Below are positions 21,224 through 34,812 of a stretch of 64,000 bases of DNA, one piece after another. Within the stretch, counting starts at the first letter, position 1, and each line of letters starts with the position of its first letter. Under the pieces are notes generated by a model. That model was not told where the DNA came from, made no database searches, and saw only the letters and a program-made list of their open reading frames with translations. Origin of the DNA: Bidens hawaiensis (lineage: Eukaryota; Streptophyta; Magnoliopsida; Asterales; Asteraceae); assembly GCA_021521415.1 (NCBI GenBank), contig JAIQDT010000304.1, forward strand, positions 558,001-622,000, written 5' to 3'. Position numbers and translations under genes: made by a program.

Positions 21224-22521
21224 GTGAACTCAATCGAAAATGTACTGGAAATGCTTCATATGGATCTCTTTGATCCGGTGAGTGTTCCTAGTATAGGAAA
21301 GAAGAGGTATTTGTTTGTGATTATTGACGATTTTTCCAGATACACTTCGTTTTATTTTCTGAACTCCGAAGATGATGCTGCTGAATTGATCAGGAGTTGT
21401 GTTACAAGGATGGAAAACCAATTGGATGTTATGGTGAAAGTGATGAGAAGTGACAACAGGACTGAGTTCAACAATGGGGTAATGACTGAATTCTGCCTTG
21501 CAATGGGAGTTCTTCAACAATTCAGAGCTCCTAGAACTCTTGAACAAAATGGTGTAGCTGAAAGAAGAAACAGAACACTCACTGAAGTTGCAAGGACCAT
21601 GTTAGCAGATGCTTATTTGCCTGTTACTCTTGGGGCAGAAGCAATCAACACTGCCTTCTATGTTCATTACAGATTCGTCTCAAAAAAGCCTAGACAAGAC
21701 TCCTTATGAGATTTAGTATAAAAGAAAGCCCTACATAAAGTTTCTCATGCCTTTTAAATGCAAGTGCTCATTACCGAATACTAAAGACTACTTGAACAAG
21801 TTTCATTCAAAATCTTTAGACTGTTTCATTGTTGGATACTCCAGACACTCTAAGGCTTACAGAGTATATGTGAAGGATCACTTGAGTGTGATTGAAACTT
21901 CTGATGTGATATTCAATGGATACCAATTCAATACTGTTGATAGAGCATCCTGGTTATTTTATCTTGAGAAGTTAATCAAGTTTTCAAGATTTATCCTGAA
22001 AACTTTGATAAAACTTTGTATAGAACAATTGTTCAAGAAGAAAAGTCAGAAAAGAAGATTGACTTGGACAAGTTGTGGTCAAAGGTTGCAAACAAAATTG
22101 ATGAATGTTCCTTTAACAAGACTGCTTCAGATCATGAAGAAGATGATGAACAGAATGACAATCTAGAGCAATCACCTGTTCAAGAACAACCTATCATGAA
22201 TGATGAGCAAACAAATGATCAAAATGATCAAGAGCAAACTGTCAACATTGAAGGGCAACCTGATGACTTGTTTGTTCAATATCAAAATGAAAGACAACCA
22301 GACTTTGAAACTTTGTTTCAAAGTTTGAATATTGGAAAAAATGTTGCTTCATCTTCACAATAGTTTGCTGAAGACTCAACCAAATTTCATGATGCAACTT
22401 CTAATTTGATCATTGAGGAACTTGATCTCAATGACACAAATCTTGATTCTAATGTGTCTACAGATTTAATTGTGCAAACTTCCTTTGTTGGAAGAAATCA
22501 TCCAAATGAAAATAAAAAATT
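21224..22521 (+). repeat. Copia array unit 4 (short type, 1,298 bp)
   Basis: Short-type markers are LNSEDDAAEL, RSDNRTEF, PRTLEQNG, PVTLGAEA and VHYRFVSKKPRQ. The frame breaks at 21709. Confidence 0.9.
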
Positions 22522-24200
22522 GTGAACTCAATTGAAAATGTACTGGAAATGCTTCATATGGATCTCTTTGATCCGGTGAGTGTTCCTAGTATAGGAAAGA
22601 AGAGGTATTTCTTAGTGATTATTGATGATTTTTCAAGATACACTTCGTTTTACTTTCTGAACTCCAAAGATGATGCTGCTGAATTTATCAAGAGTTGTGT
22701 TACAAGGATGGAAAACCAATTGGATGTTATGGTGAAAGTGATGAGAAGTGAAAATGGGACTGAGTTCAACAATGGGGTAATGACTAAATTCTGTCTTGCA
22801 AAGAGAGTTCTTCAACAATTCAGAGCTCCTAGAACTCCTGAACAAAATGGTGTAGCTGAAAGAAGAAATAGAACACTCACTGAAGCTGCAAGGACCATGT
22901 TAGCAGATGCTTACTTGCCTGTTACTTTTTGGGCAGAAGCAATCAACACTGCCTTCTATATTCAGTACAGGTTCTTCACAACAAAAGCCAAGACAAGACT
23001 CCTTATGAGATTTTGTTCAAAAGAAAGCCCTACATCAAGTTTCCCAAACCTTTTAGATGCAAGTGTTCCTTACCAAATACTAAAGACTACTTGACCAACT
23101 ATCCATCAAAATCTTTAGACTGCTTCTTTGTTGGATACTCCACACACTCAAAGGCTTACAGAGTATATGTGAAGGATCACTTGAGTGTGATTGAAACTTC
23201 TGATGTGATATTCAATGGAAACCATTTCAATAAAGTTGATGGAGCATCCTGGTTATTTTATCTTGAGAAGTTTATCAAGTCTTTCAATATTTATACTGAA
23301 AACTTTGATTAAACTTTCTATAGAACAAGTGTCCATGGAGAAAAGTCAGATAAAAAGATTGACCTGGACAAGTTGTGGTCAAAGGTTGCAAACAAAAATG
23401 ATGATAATTACTTTAATAAGACTGCTTCTGATCTTGAAGAAGATGATGAACAAAATGACAATCTTGAGCAATCACCTGTTCAAGAACAACCTATCATGAA
23501 TGATGAGCAAACAAATACTCCACACACTCAAAGGCTTACAGAGTATATGTGAAGGATCACTTGAGTGTGATTGAAACTTCTGATGTGATATTCAATGGAA
23601 ACCAGTTCAATAAAGTTGATGGAGCATCCTGGTTATTTTATCTTGAGAAGTTAATCAAGTCTTTCAAATTTATACTGAAAACTTTGATAAAACTTTCTAT
23701 AGAACAAGTGTCCAAGGAGAAAAGTCAGATAAAAAGATTGACCTGGACAAGTTGTGGTCAAAGGTTGCAAACAAAAATGATGAAAATTCCTTTAACAAGA
23801 CTGCTTCTATTCATGAAGAAGATGATGAACAAAATGACAATCTTGAGCAATCACCTGTTCAAGAACAACCTATCATGAATGATGAGCAAACAAATGATCA
23901 AAATGATCAACAGCAAACTGTTAACATTGAAGGGCAACCTGATGACTTGTTTGTTCAATATCAAAATGAAAGACAACCAGACTTTGAAACTTTGTTTCAA
24001 AGTTTGAATATTGGAAAAAATGTTGCTTCGTCTTCACAATAGTTTGCTGAAGACTCAACCAAATTTCATGATGCAACTTCTAATTTGATCATTGAGGAAC
24101 TTGATCTCAATGACACAAATCTTGATTCTAATGTGTCTACAGATTTAATTTTGCAAACTTACTTTGTTGGAAAAAATCATCCAAATGAAAAGAAAAAATT
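22522..24200 (+). repeat. Copia array unit 5 (long type); first unit of 7.63-kb block I
   Basis: Private markers DDAAEFIKSC and CLAKRVLQQ are shared only with unit 10. The internal duplication is present, with a stop at GATTAA (near 23308). Confidence 0.9.
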
Positions 24201-25498
24201 GTGAACTCAATTGAAAATGTACTGGAAATGCTTCATATGGATCTCTTTGATCCGGTGAGTGTTCCTAGTATAGGAAAGAAGAGGTATTTGTTTGTGATTA
24301 TTGACGATTTTTCAAGATACACTTCGTTTTATTTTCTGAACTCCGAAGATGATGCTGCTGAATTGATCAAGAGTTGTGTTACAAGGATGGAAAACCAATT
24401 GGATGTTATGGTGAAAGTGATGAGAAGTGACAACAGGACTGAGTTCAACAATGGGGTAATGACTGAATTCTGCCTTGCAAAGGGAGTTCTTCAACAATTC
24501 AGAGCTCCTAGAACTCTTGAACAAAATGGTGTAGCTGAAAGAAGAAACAGAACACTCACTGAAGCTGCAAGGACCATGTTAGCAGATGCTTATTTGCCTG
24601 TTACTCTTGGGGCAGAAGCAATCAACACTGCCTTCTATGTTCATTACGGATTCGTCTCAAAAAAGCCTAGACAAGACTCCTTATGAGATTTTGTTTAAAA
24701 GAAAGCCCTACATAAAGTTTCTCATGCCTTTTAGATGCAAGTGCTCATTACCGAATACTAAAGACTACTTGAACAAGTTTCAATCAAAATCTTTAGACTG
24801 TTTCATTGTTGGATACTCCACACACTCAAAGGCTTAAAAATTATATGTGAAGGATCACTTGAGTGTGATTGAAACTTCTGATGTGATATTCAATGGATAC
24901 CAGTTCAATACTGTTGATAGAGCATCCTGGTTATTTTATCTTGAGAAGTTAATCAAGTTTTCAAGATTTATCCTGAAAACTTTGATAAAACTTTGTATAG
25001 AACAATTGTTCAAGAAGAAAAGTCAGAAAAGAAGATTGACTTGGACAAGTTGTGGTCAAAGGTTGCAAACAAAATTGATGAATGTTCCATTAACAAGACT
25101 GCTTCTGATCATGAAGAAGATGATGAACAAAATGACAATCTTGAGCAATCACCTGTTCAAGAACAACCTATCATGAATGATGAGCAAACAAATGATCAAA
25201 ATGATCAAGAGCAAACTGTCAACATTGAAGGTCAACCTGATGACTTGTTTGTTCAATATCAAAATGAAAGACAACCAGACTTTGAAACTTTGTTTCAAAG
25301 TTTGAATATTGGAAAGAATGTTGCTTCATCTTCACAATAGTTTGCTGAAGACTCAACCAAATTTCATGATGCAACTTCTAATTTGATCATTGAGGAACTT
25401 GATCTCAATGACACAAATCTTGATTCTAATGTGTCTACAGATTTAATTGTGCAAACTTCCTTTGTTGGAAGAAATCATCCAAATGAAAAGAAAAAATT
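24201..25498 (+). repeat. Copia array unit 6 (short type, 1,298 bp)
   Basis: Short type. VHYGFVSKK and the stop GGCTTAAAAA near 24832 are shared with unit 11. Confidence 0.9.
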
Positions 25499-27181
25499 GT
25501 GAACTCAATTGAAAATGTACTGGAAATGCTTCATATGGATCTCTTTGATCCGGTGAGTGTTCCTAGTATAGGAAAGAAGTGGTATTTCTTAGTGATTATT
25601 GATGATTTTTCAAGATACACCTCGTTTTATTTTCTGAACTCCAAAGATGATGCTGCTGAATTGATCAAGAGTTGTGTTACAAGGATGGAAAACCAATTGG
25701 ATGTTATGGTGAAAGTGATGAGAAGTGAAAATGGGACTGAGTTCAACAATGGGGTAATGACTAAATTCTGTCTTGCAAAGGGAGTTCTTCAACAATTCAG
25801 AGCTCCTAGAACTCCTGAACAAAATGGTGTAGCTGAAAGAAGAAATAGAACACTCACTGAAGCTGCAAGGACCATGTTAGCAGATGCTTACTTGCCTGTT
25901 ACTTTTTGGGCAGAAGCAATCAACACTGCCTTCTATATTCAGTACAGGTTCTTCATAACAAAAGCCAAGACAAGACTCCTTATGAGATTTTGTTCAAAAG
26001 AAAGCCCTACATCAAGTTTCTCAAACCTTTTAGATGCAAGTGTTCTTTACCAAATACTAAAGACTACTTGACCAACTTTCCATCAAAATCTTTAGACTGC
26101 TTCTTTGTTGGATACTCCACACACTCAAAGGCTTACAGAGTATATGTGAAGGATCACTTGAGTGTGATTGAAACTTCTGATGTGATATTCAATGGAAACC
26201 ATTTCAATAAAGTTGATGGAGCATCCTGGTTATTTTATCTTGAGAAGTTAATCAAGTCTTTCAATATTTATACTGAAAACTTTGATAAAACTCTCTATAG
26301 AACAAGTGTCCATGGAGAAAAGTCAGATAAAAATATTGACCTGGACAAGTTGTGGTCAAAGGTTGCAAACAAAAATGATGAAAATTCCTTTAATAAGACT
26401 GCTTCTGATCATGAAGAAGCAGTCTGAAGAACAAAATGACAATCTTGAGCAATCACCTGTTCAAGAACAACCTATCATGAATGATGAGCAAACAAATACT
26501 CCACACACTCAAAGGCTTACAGAGTATATGTGAAGGATCACTTGAGTGTGATTGAAACTTCTGATGTGATATTCAATGGAAACCAGTTCAATAAAGTTGA
26601 TGGAGCATCCTGGTTATTTTATCTTGAGAAGTTAATCAAGTCTTTCAAATTTATACTGAAAACTTTGATAAAACTTTCTATAGAACAAGTGTCCAAGGAG
26701 AAAAGTCAGATAAAAAGATTGACCTGGACAAGTTGTGGTCAAAGGTTGCAAACAAAAATGATGAAAATTCCTTTAACAAGACTGCTTCTAATCATGAAGA
26801 AGATGATGAACAAAATGACAATCTTGAGCAATCACCTGTTCAAGAACAACCTATCATGAATGATGAGCAAACAAATGATCAAAATGATCAAGAGCAAACT
26901 GTCAACATTGAAGGGCAACCTGATGAATTGTTAGTTCAATATCAAAATGAAAGACAACCAGACATTGAAACTTTGTTTCAAAGTTTGAATATTGGAAAAA
27001 ATGTTACTTCATCTTCACAATAGTTCACTAAAGACTCAACTAAATTTCATGATGCAACTTCTAATTTGATCATTGAGGAACTTGATCTCAATGACACAAA
27101 TCTTGATTCTAATGTGTCTACAGATTTAATTTTACAAACTTACTTTGTTGGAAAAAATCATCCAAATGAAAAGAAAAAATT
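25499..27181 (+). repeat. Copia array unit 7 (long type, 1,683 bp)
   Basis: GKKWYFLV is shared only with unit 12. A 4-nt net insertion at 26420-26428 creates a perfect 10-bp inverted repeat, AGACTGCTTC (26396-26405) with GAAGCAGTCT (26416-26425). Confidence 0.9.
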
Positions 27182-28479
27182 GTGAACTCAATTGAAAATG
27201 TACTGGAAATGGTTCATATGGATCTCTTTGATCCGGTGAGTGTTCCTAGTATAGGAAAGAAGAGGTATTTGTTTGTGATTATTGACGATTTTTCAAGATA
27301 CACTTCGTTTTATTTTCTGAACTCCGAAGATGATGCTGCTGAATTGATCAAGAGTTGTGTTACAAGGATGGAAAACCAATTGGATGTTATGGTGAAAGTG
27401 ATGAGAAGTGACAACAGGACTGAGTTCAACAATGGGGTAATGACTGAATTCTGCCTTGCAAAGGGAGTTCTTCAACAATTCAGAGCTCCTAGAACTCTTG
27501 AACAAAATGGTGTTGCTGAAAGAAGAAACAGAACACTCACTGAAGCTGCAAGGACCATGTTAGCAGATGCTTATTTGCCTGTTACTCTTGGGGCAGAAGC
27601 AATCAACACTGCCTTCTATGTTCATTACAGATTCGTCTCAAAAAAGCCTAGACAAGACTCCTTATGAGATTTTGTTTAAAAGAAAGCCCTACATAAAGTT
27701 TCTCATGCCTTTTAGATGCAAGTGCTCATTACCGAATACTAAAGACTACTTGAACAAGTTTCAATCAAAATCTTTAGACTGTTTCATTGTTGGATACTCC
27801 ACACACTCAAAGGTTTACAGAGTATATGTGAAGGATCACTTGAGTGTGATTGAAACTTCTGATGTGATATTCAATGGATACCAGTTCAATACTGTTGATA
27901 GAGCATCCTGGTTATTTTATCTTGAGAAGTTAATCAAGTTTTCAAGATTTATCCTGAAAACTTTGATAAAACTTTGTATAGAACAATTGTTCAAGAAGAA
28001 AAGTCAGAAAAGAAGATTGACTTGGACAAGTTGTGGTCAATGGTTGCAAACAAAATTGATGAATGTTCCATTAACAAGACTGCTTCTGATCATGAAGAAG
28101 ATGATGAACAAAATGACAATCTTGAGCAATCACCTGTTCAAGAACAACCTATCATGAATGATGAGCAAACAAATGATCAAAATGATCAAGAGCAAACTGT
28201 CAACATTGAAGGGCAACCTGATGACTTGTTTGTACAATATCAAAATGAAAGACAACCAGACTTTGAAACTTTGTTTCAAAGTTTGAATATTGGAAAAAAT
28301 GTTGCTTCATCTTCACAATAGTTTGCTGAAGACTCAACCAAATTTCATGATGCAACTTCTAATTTGATCATTGAGGAACTTGATCTCAATGACACAAATC
28401 TTGATTCTAATGTGTCTACAGATTTAATTGTGCAAACTTCCTTTGTTGGAAGAAATCATCCAAATGAAAATAAAAAATT
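27182..28479 (+). repeat. Copia array unit 8 (short type, 1,298 bp)
   Basis: Short type with EMVHMDLF at the start; otherwise nearly identical to unit 13. Confidence 0.9.
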
Positions 28480-30155
28480 GTGAACTCAATTGAAAATGTA
28501 CTGGAAATGCTTCATATGGATCTCTTTGATCCGGTGAGTGTTCCTAGTATAGGAAAGAAGAGGTATTTCTTAGTGATTATTGATGATTTTTCAAGATACA
28601 CTTCGTTTTATTTTCTGAACTCCAAAGATGATGCTGCTGAATTGATCAAGAGTTGTGTTACAAGGATGGAAAACCAATTGGATGTTATGGTGAAAGTGTT
28701 GAGAAGTGAAAATGGGACTGAGTTCAACAATGGGGTAATGACTAAATTCTGTCTTGCAAAGGGAGTTCTTCAACAATTCAGAGCTCCTAGAACTCCTGAA
28801 CAAAATGGTGTAGCTGAAAGAAGAAATAGAACACTCACTGAAGCTGCAAGGACCATGTTAGCAGATGCTTACTTGCCTGTTACTTTTTGGGCAGAAACAA
28901 TCAACACTGCCTTCTATATTCAGTACAGGTTCTTCATAACAAAAGCCAAGACAAGACTCCTTATGAGATTTTGTTCAAAAGAAAGCCCTACATCAAGTTT
29001 CTCAAACCTTTTAGATGCAAGTGTTCTTTACCAAATACTAGACTACTTGACCAACTTTCCATCAAAATCTTTAGACTGCTTCTTTGTTGGATACTCCACA
29101 CACTCAAAGGCTTACAGAGTATATGTGAAGGATCACTTGAGTGTGATTGAAACTTCTGATGTGATATTCAATGGAAACCATTTCAATAAAGTTGATGGAG
29201 CATCCTGGTTATATTATCTTGAGAAGTTAATCAAGTCTTTCAATATTTATACTGAAAACTTTGATAAAACTTTCTATAGAACAAGTGTCCATGGAGAAAA
29301 GTCAGATAAAAAGATTGACCTGGACAAGTTGTGGTCAAAGGTTGCAAACAAAAATGATGAAAATTCCTTTAATAACACTGCTTCTGATCATGAAGAAGAT
29401 GATGAAAAAAATACAATCTTAAGCAATCACCTGTTCAAGTACAACCTATCATGAATGATGAGCAAACAAATACTCCACACACTCAAAGGCTTACAGAGTA
29501 TATGTGAAGGATCACTTGAGTGTGATTGAAACTTCTGATGTGATATTCAATGGAAACCAGTTCAATAAAGTTGATGGAGCATCCTGGTTATTTTATCTTG
29601 AGAAGTTAATCAAGTTTTCAAGATTTATCCTGAAAACTTTGATAAAACTTTGTATAGAACAATTGTTCAAGAAGAAAAGTCAGAAAAGAAGATTGACTTG
29701 GACAAGTTGTGGTCAAAGGTTGCAAACAAAATTGATGAATGTTCCTTTAACAAGACCGCTTCTAATCATGAAGAAGATGATGAACAAAATGACAATCTTG
29801 AGCAATCTCATGTTCAAGAACAACCTATCATGAATGATGAGCAAACAAATTATCAAAATGTTCAAGAGTAAAATGTCAACATTGAAGGGCAACCTGATGA
29901 CTTGTTTGTTCAATATCAAAATGAAAGACAACCATACTTTGAAACTTTGTTTAAAAGTTTGAATATTGGAAAAAATGTTGCTTCATATTCACAACAGTTT
30001 ACTGAAGACTCAACTAAATTTCATGATGCAACTGCTGATTTGATCATCGAGGAACTTGATCTCAATGACACAAATCTTGATTTTAATGTGTCTACAGATT
30101 TAATTGTGCAAACTTCCTTTGTTGAAAGAAATCATCCAAATGAAAAGAAAAAATT
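28480..30155 (+). repeat. Copia array unit 9 (long type, 1,676 bp); end of block I
   Basis: MVKVLRSENG and WAETINTAF are shared with unit 14. A 2-nt deletion (ACTAAAGAC to ACTAGAC near 29039) compensates the 1-nt deletion shared by long units, so the frame stays open for 324 codons (28480-29454). Confidence 0.9.
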
Positions 30156-31833
30156 GTGAACTCAATTGAAAATGTACTGGAAATGCTTCATATGGATCTC
30201 TTTGATCCGGTGAGTGTTCCTAGTATAGGAAAGAAAAGGTATTTCTTAGTGATTATTGATGATTTTTCAAGATACACTTCGTTTTACTTTCTGAACTCCA
30301 AAGATGATGCTGCTGAATTTATCAAGAGTTGTGTTACAAGGATGGAAAACCAATTGGATGTTATGGTGAAAGTGATGAGAAGTGAAAATGGGACTGAGTT
30401 CAACAATGGGGTAATGACTAAATTCTGTCTTGCAAAGAGAGTTCTTCAACAATTCAGAGCTCCTAGAACTCCTGAACAAAATGGTGTAGCTGAAAGAAGA
30501 AATAGAACACTCACTGAAGCTGCAAGGACCATGTTAGCAGATGCTTACTTGCCTGTTACTTTTTGGGCAGAAGCAATCAACACTGCCTTCTATATTCAGT
30601 ACAGGTTCTTCACAACAAAAGCCAAGACAAGACTCCTTATGAGATTTTGTTCAAAAGAAAGCCTACATCAAGTTTCCCAAACCTTTTAGATGCAAGTGTT
30701 CCTTACCAAATACTAAAGACTACTTGACCAACTATCCATCAAAATCTTTAGACTGCTTCTTTGTTGGATACTCCACACACTCAAAGGCTTACAGAGTATA
30801 TGTGAAGGATCACTTGAGTGTGATTGAAACTTCTGATGTGATATTCAATGGAAACCATTTCAATAAAGTTGATGGAGCATCCTGGTTATTTTATCTTGAG
30901 AAGTTAATCAAGTCTTTCAATATTTATACTGAAAACTTTGATTAAACTTTCTATAGAACAAGTGTCCATGGAGAAAAGTCAGATAAAAAGATTGACCTGG
31001 ACAAGTTGTGGTCAAAGGTTGCAAACAAAAATGATGAAAATTACTTTAATAAGACTGCTTCTGATCTTGAAGAAGATGATGAACAAAATGACAATCTTGA
31101 GCAATCACCTGTTCAAGAACAACCTATCATGAATGATGAGCAAACAAATACTCCACACACTCAAAGGCTTACAGAGTATATGTGAAGGATCACTTGAGTG
31201 TGATTGAAACTTCTGATGTGATATTCAATGGAAACCAGTTCAATAAAATTGATGGAGCATCCTGGTTATTTTATCTTGAGAAGTTAATCAAGTCTTTCAA
31301 ATTTATACTGAAAACTTTGATAAAACTTTCTATAGAACAAGTGTCCAAGGAGAAAAGTCAGATAAAAAGATTGACCTGGACAAGTTGTGGTCAAAGTTTG
31401 CAAACAAAAATGATGAAAATTCATTTAACAAGACTGCTTCTATTCATGAAGAAGATGATGAACAAAATGACAATCTTGAGCAATCACCTGTTCAAGAACA
31501 ACCTATCATGAATGATGAGCAAACAAATGATCAAAATGATCAACAGCAAACTGTTAACATTGAAGGGCAACCTGATGACTTGTTTGTTCAATATCAAAAT
31601 GAAAGACAACCAGACTTTGAAACTTTGTTTCAAAGTTTGAATATTGGAAAAAATGTTGCTTCGTCTTCACAATAGTTTGCTGAAGACTCAACCAAATTTC
31701 ATGATGCAACTTCTAATTTGATCATTGAGGAACTTGATCTCAATGACACAAATCTTGATTCTAATGTGTCTACAGATTTAATTTTGCAAACTTACTTTGT
31801 TGGAAAAAATCATCCAAATGAAAAGAAAAAATT
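30156..31833 (+). repeat. Copia array unit 10 (long type, 1,678 bp); start of block II
   Basis: It repeats unit 5 at a distance of 7,634 bp, including AEFIKSC and CLAKRVLQQ, but lacks one C (GAAAGCCTAC near 30660). It directly follows another long unit, which breaks the long/short alternation exactly at the block boundary. Confidence 0.9.
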
Positions 31834-33131
31834 GTGAACTCAATTGAAAATGTACTGGAAATGCTTCATATGGATCTCTTTGATCCGGTGAGTGTTCCTA
31901 GTATAGGAAAGAAGAGGTATTTGTTTGTGATTATTGACGATTTTTCAAGATACACTTCGTTTTATTTTCTGAACTCCGAAGATGATGCTGCTGAATTGAT
32001 CAAGAGTTGTGTTACAAGGATGGAAAACCAATTGGATGTTATGGTGAAAGTGATGAGAAGTGACAACAGGACTGAGTTCAACAATGGGGTAATGACTGAA
32101 TTCTGCCTTGCAAAGGGAGTTCTTCAACAATTCAGAGCTCCTAGAACTCTTGAACAAAATGGTGTAGCTGAAAGAAGAAACAGAACACTCACTGAAGCTG
32201 CAAGGACCATGTTAGCAGATGCTTATTTGCCTGTTACTCTTGGGGCAGAAGCAATCAACACTGCCTTCTATGTTCATTACGGATTCGTCTCAAAAAAGCC
32301 TAGACAAGACTCCTTATGAGATTTTGTTTAAAAGAAAGCCCTACATAAAGTTTCTCATGCCTTTTAGATGCAAGTGCTCATTACCGAATACTAAAGACTG
32401 CTTGAACAAGTTTCAATCAAAATCTTTAGACTGTTTCATTGTTGGATACTCCACACACTCAAAGGCTTAAAAAGTATATGTGAAGGATCACTTGAGTGTG
32501 ATTGAAACTTCTGATGTGATATTCAATGGATACCAGTTCAATACTGTTGATAGAGCATCCTGGTTATTTTATCTTGAGAAGTTAATCAAGTTTTCAAGAT
32601 TTATCCTGAAAACTTTGATAAAACTTTGTATAGAGCAATTGTTCAAGAAGAAAAGTCAGAAAAGAAGATTGACTTGGACAAGTTGTGGTCAAAGGTTGCA
32701 AACAAAATTGATGAATGTTCCATTAACAAGACTGCTTCTGATCATGAAGAAGATGATGAACAAAATGACAATCTTGAGCAATCACCTGTTCAAGAACAAC
32801 CTATCATGAATGATGAGCAAACAAATGATCAAAATGATCAAGAGCAAACTGTCAACATTGAAGGGCAACCTGATGACTTGTTTGTTCAATATCAAAATGA
32901 AAGACAACCAGACTTTGAAACTTTGTTTCAAAGTTTGAATATTGGAAAGAATGTTGCTTCATCTTCACAATAGTTTGCTGAAGACTCAACCAAATTTCAT
33001 GATGCAACTTCTAATTTGATCACTGAGGAACTTGATCTCAATGACACAAATCTTGATTCTAATGTGTCTACAGATTTAATTGTGCAAACTTCCTTTGTTG
33101 GAAGAAATCATCCAAATGAAAAGAAAAAATT
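31834..33131 (+). repeat. Copia array unit 11 (short type, 1,298 bp)
   Basis: Repeat of unit 6 at +7,633 bp, with VHYGFVSKK and a stop at GGCTTAAAAA. Confidence 0.9.
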
Positions 33132-34812
33132 GTGAACTCAATTGAAAATGTACTGGAAATGCTTCATATGGATCTCTTTGATCCGGTGAGTGTTCCTAGT
33201 ATAGGAAAGAAGTGGTATTTCTTAGTGATTATTGATGATTTTTCAAGATACACCTCGTTTTATTTTCTGAACTCCAAAGATGATGCTGCTGAATTGATCA
33301 AGAGTTGTGTTACAAGGATGGAAAACCAATTGGATGTTATGGTGAAAGTGATGAGAAGTGAAAATGGGACTGAGTTCAACAATGGGGTAATGACTAAATT
33401 CTGTCTTGCAAAGGGAGTTCTTCAACAATTCAGAGCTCCTAGAACTCCTGAACAAAATGGTGTAGCTGAAAGAAGAAATAGAACACTCACTGAAGCTGCA
33501 AGGACCATGTTAGCAGATGCTTACTTGCCTGTTACTTTTTGGGCAGAAGCAATCAACACTGTCTTCTATATTCAGTACAGGTTCTTCATAACAAAAGCCA
33601 AGACAAGACTCCTTATGAGATTTTGTTCAAAAGAAAGCCCTACATCAAGTTTCTCAAACCTTTTCGATGCAAGTGTTCTTTACCAAATACTAGACTACTT
33701 GACCAACTTTCCATCAAAATCTTTAGACTGCTTCTTTGTTGGATACTCCACACACTCAAAGGCTTACAGAGTATATGTGAAGGATCACTTGAGTGTGATT
33801 GAAACTTCTGATGTGATATTCAATGGAAACCATTTCAATAAAGTTGATGGAGCATCCTGGTTATTTTATCTTGAGAAGTTAATCAAGTCTTTCAATATTT
33901 ATACTGAAAACTTTGATAAAACTCTCTATAGAACAAGTGTCCATGGAGAAAAGTCAGATAAAAATATTGACCTGGACAAGTTGTGGTCAAAGGTTGCAAA
34001 CAAAAATGATGAAAATTCCTTTAATAAGACTGCTTCTGATCATGAAGAAGCAGTCTGAAGAACAAAATGACAATCTTGAGCAATCACCTGTTCAAGAACA
34101 ACCTATCATGAATGATGAGCAAACAAATACTCCACACACTCAAAGGCTTACAGAGTATATGTGAAGGATCACTTGAGTGGGATTGAAACTTCTGATGTGA
34201 TATTCAATGGAAACCAGTTCAATAAAGTTGATGGAGCATCCTGGTTATTTTATCTTGAGAAGTTAATCAAGTCTTTCAAATTTATACTGAAAACTTTGAT
34301 AAAACATTCTATAGAACAAGTGTCCAAGGAGAAAAGTCAGATAAAAAGATTGACCTGGACAAGTTGTGGTCAAAGGTTGCAAACAAAAATGATGAAAATT
34401 CCTTTAACAAGACTGCTTCTAATCATGAAGAAGATGATGAACAAAATGACAATCTTGAGCAATCACCTGTTCAAGAACAACCTATCATGAATGATGAGCA
34501 AACAAATGATCAAAATGATCAAGAGCAAACTGTCAACATTGAAGGGCAACCTGATGAATTGTTAGTTCAATATCAAAATGAAAGACAACCAGACATTGAA
34601 ACTTTGTTTCAAAGTTTGAATATTGGAAAAAATGTTACTTCATCTTCACAATAGTTCACTAAAGACTCAACTAAATTTCATGATGCAACTTCTAATTTGA
34701 TCATTGAGGAACTTGATCTCAATGACACAAATCTTGATTCTAATGTGTCTACAGATTTAATTTTACAAACTTACTTTGTTGGAAAAAATCATCCAAATGA
34801 AAAGAAAAAATT
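33132..34812 (+). repeat. Copia array unit 12 (long type, 1,681 bp)
   Basis: It carries GKKWYFLV and the palindromic insertion of unit 7. It also has the 2-nt deletion of units 9 and 14 and the TTTTCGATGC change of unit 14, and so is a mosaic. The frame is open for 308 codons (33132-34058). Confidence 0.9.
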
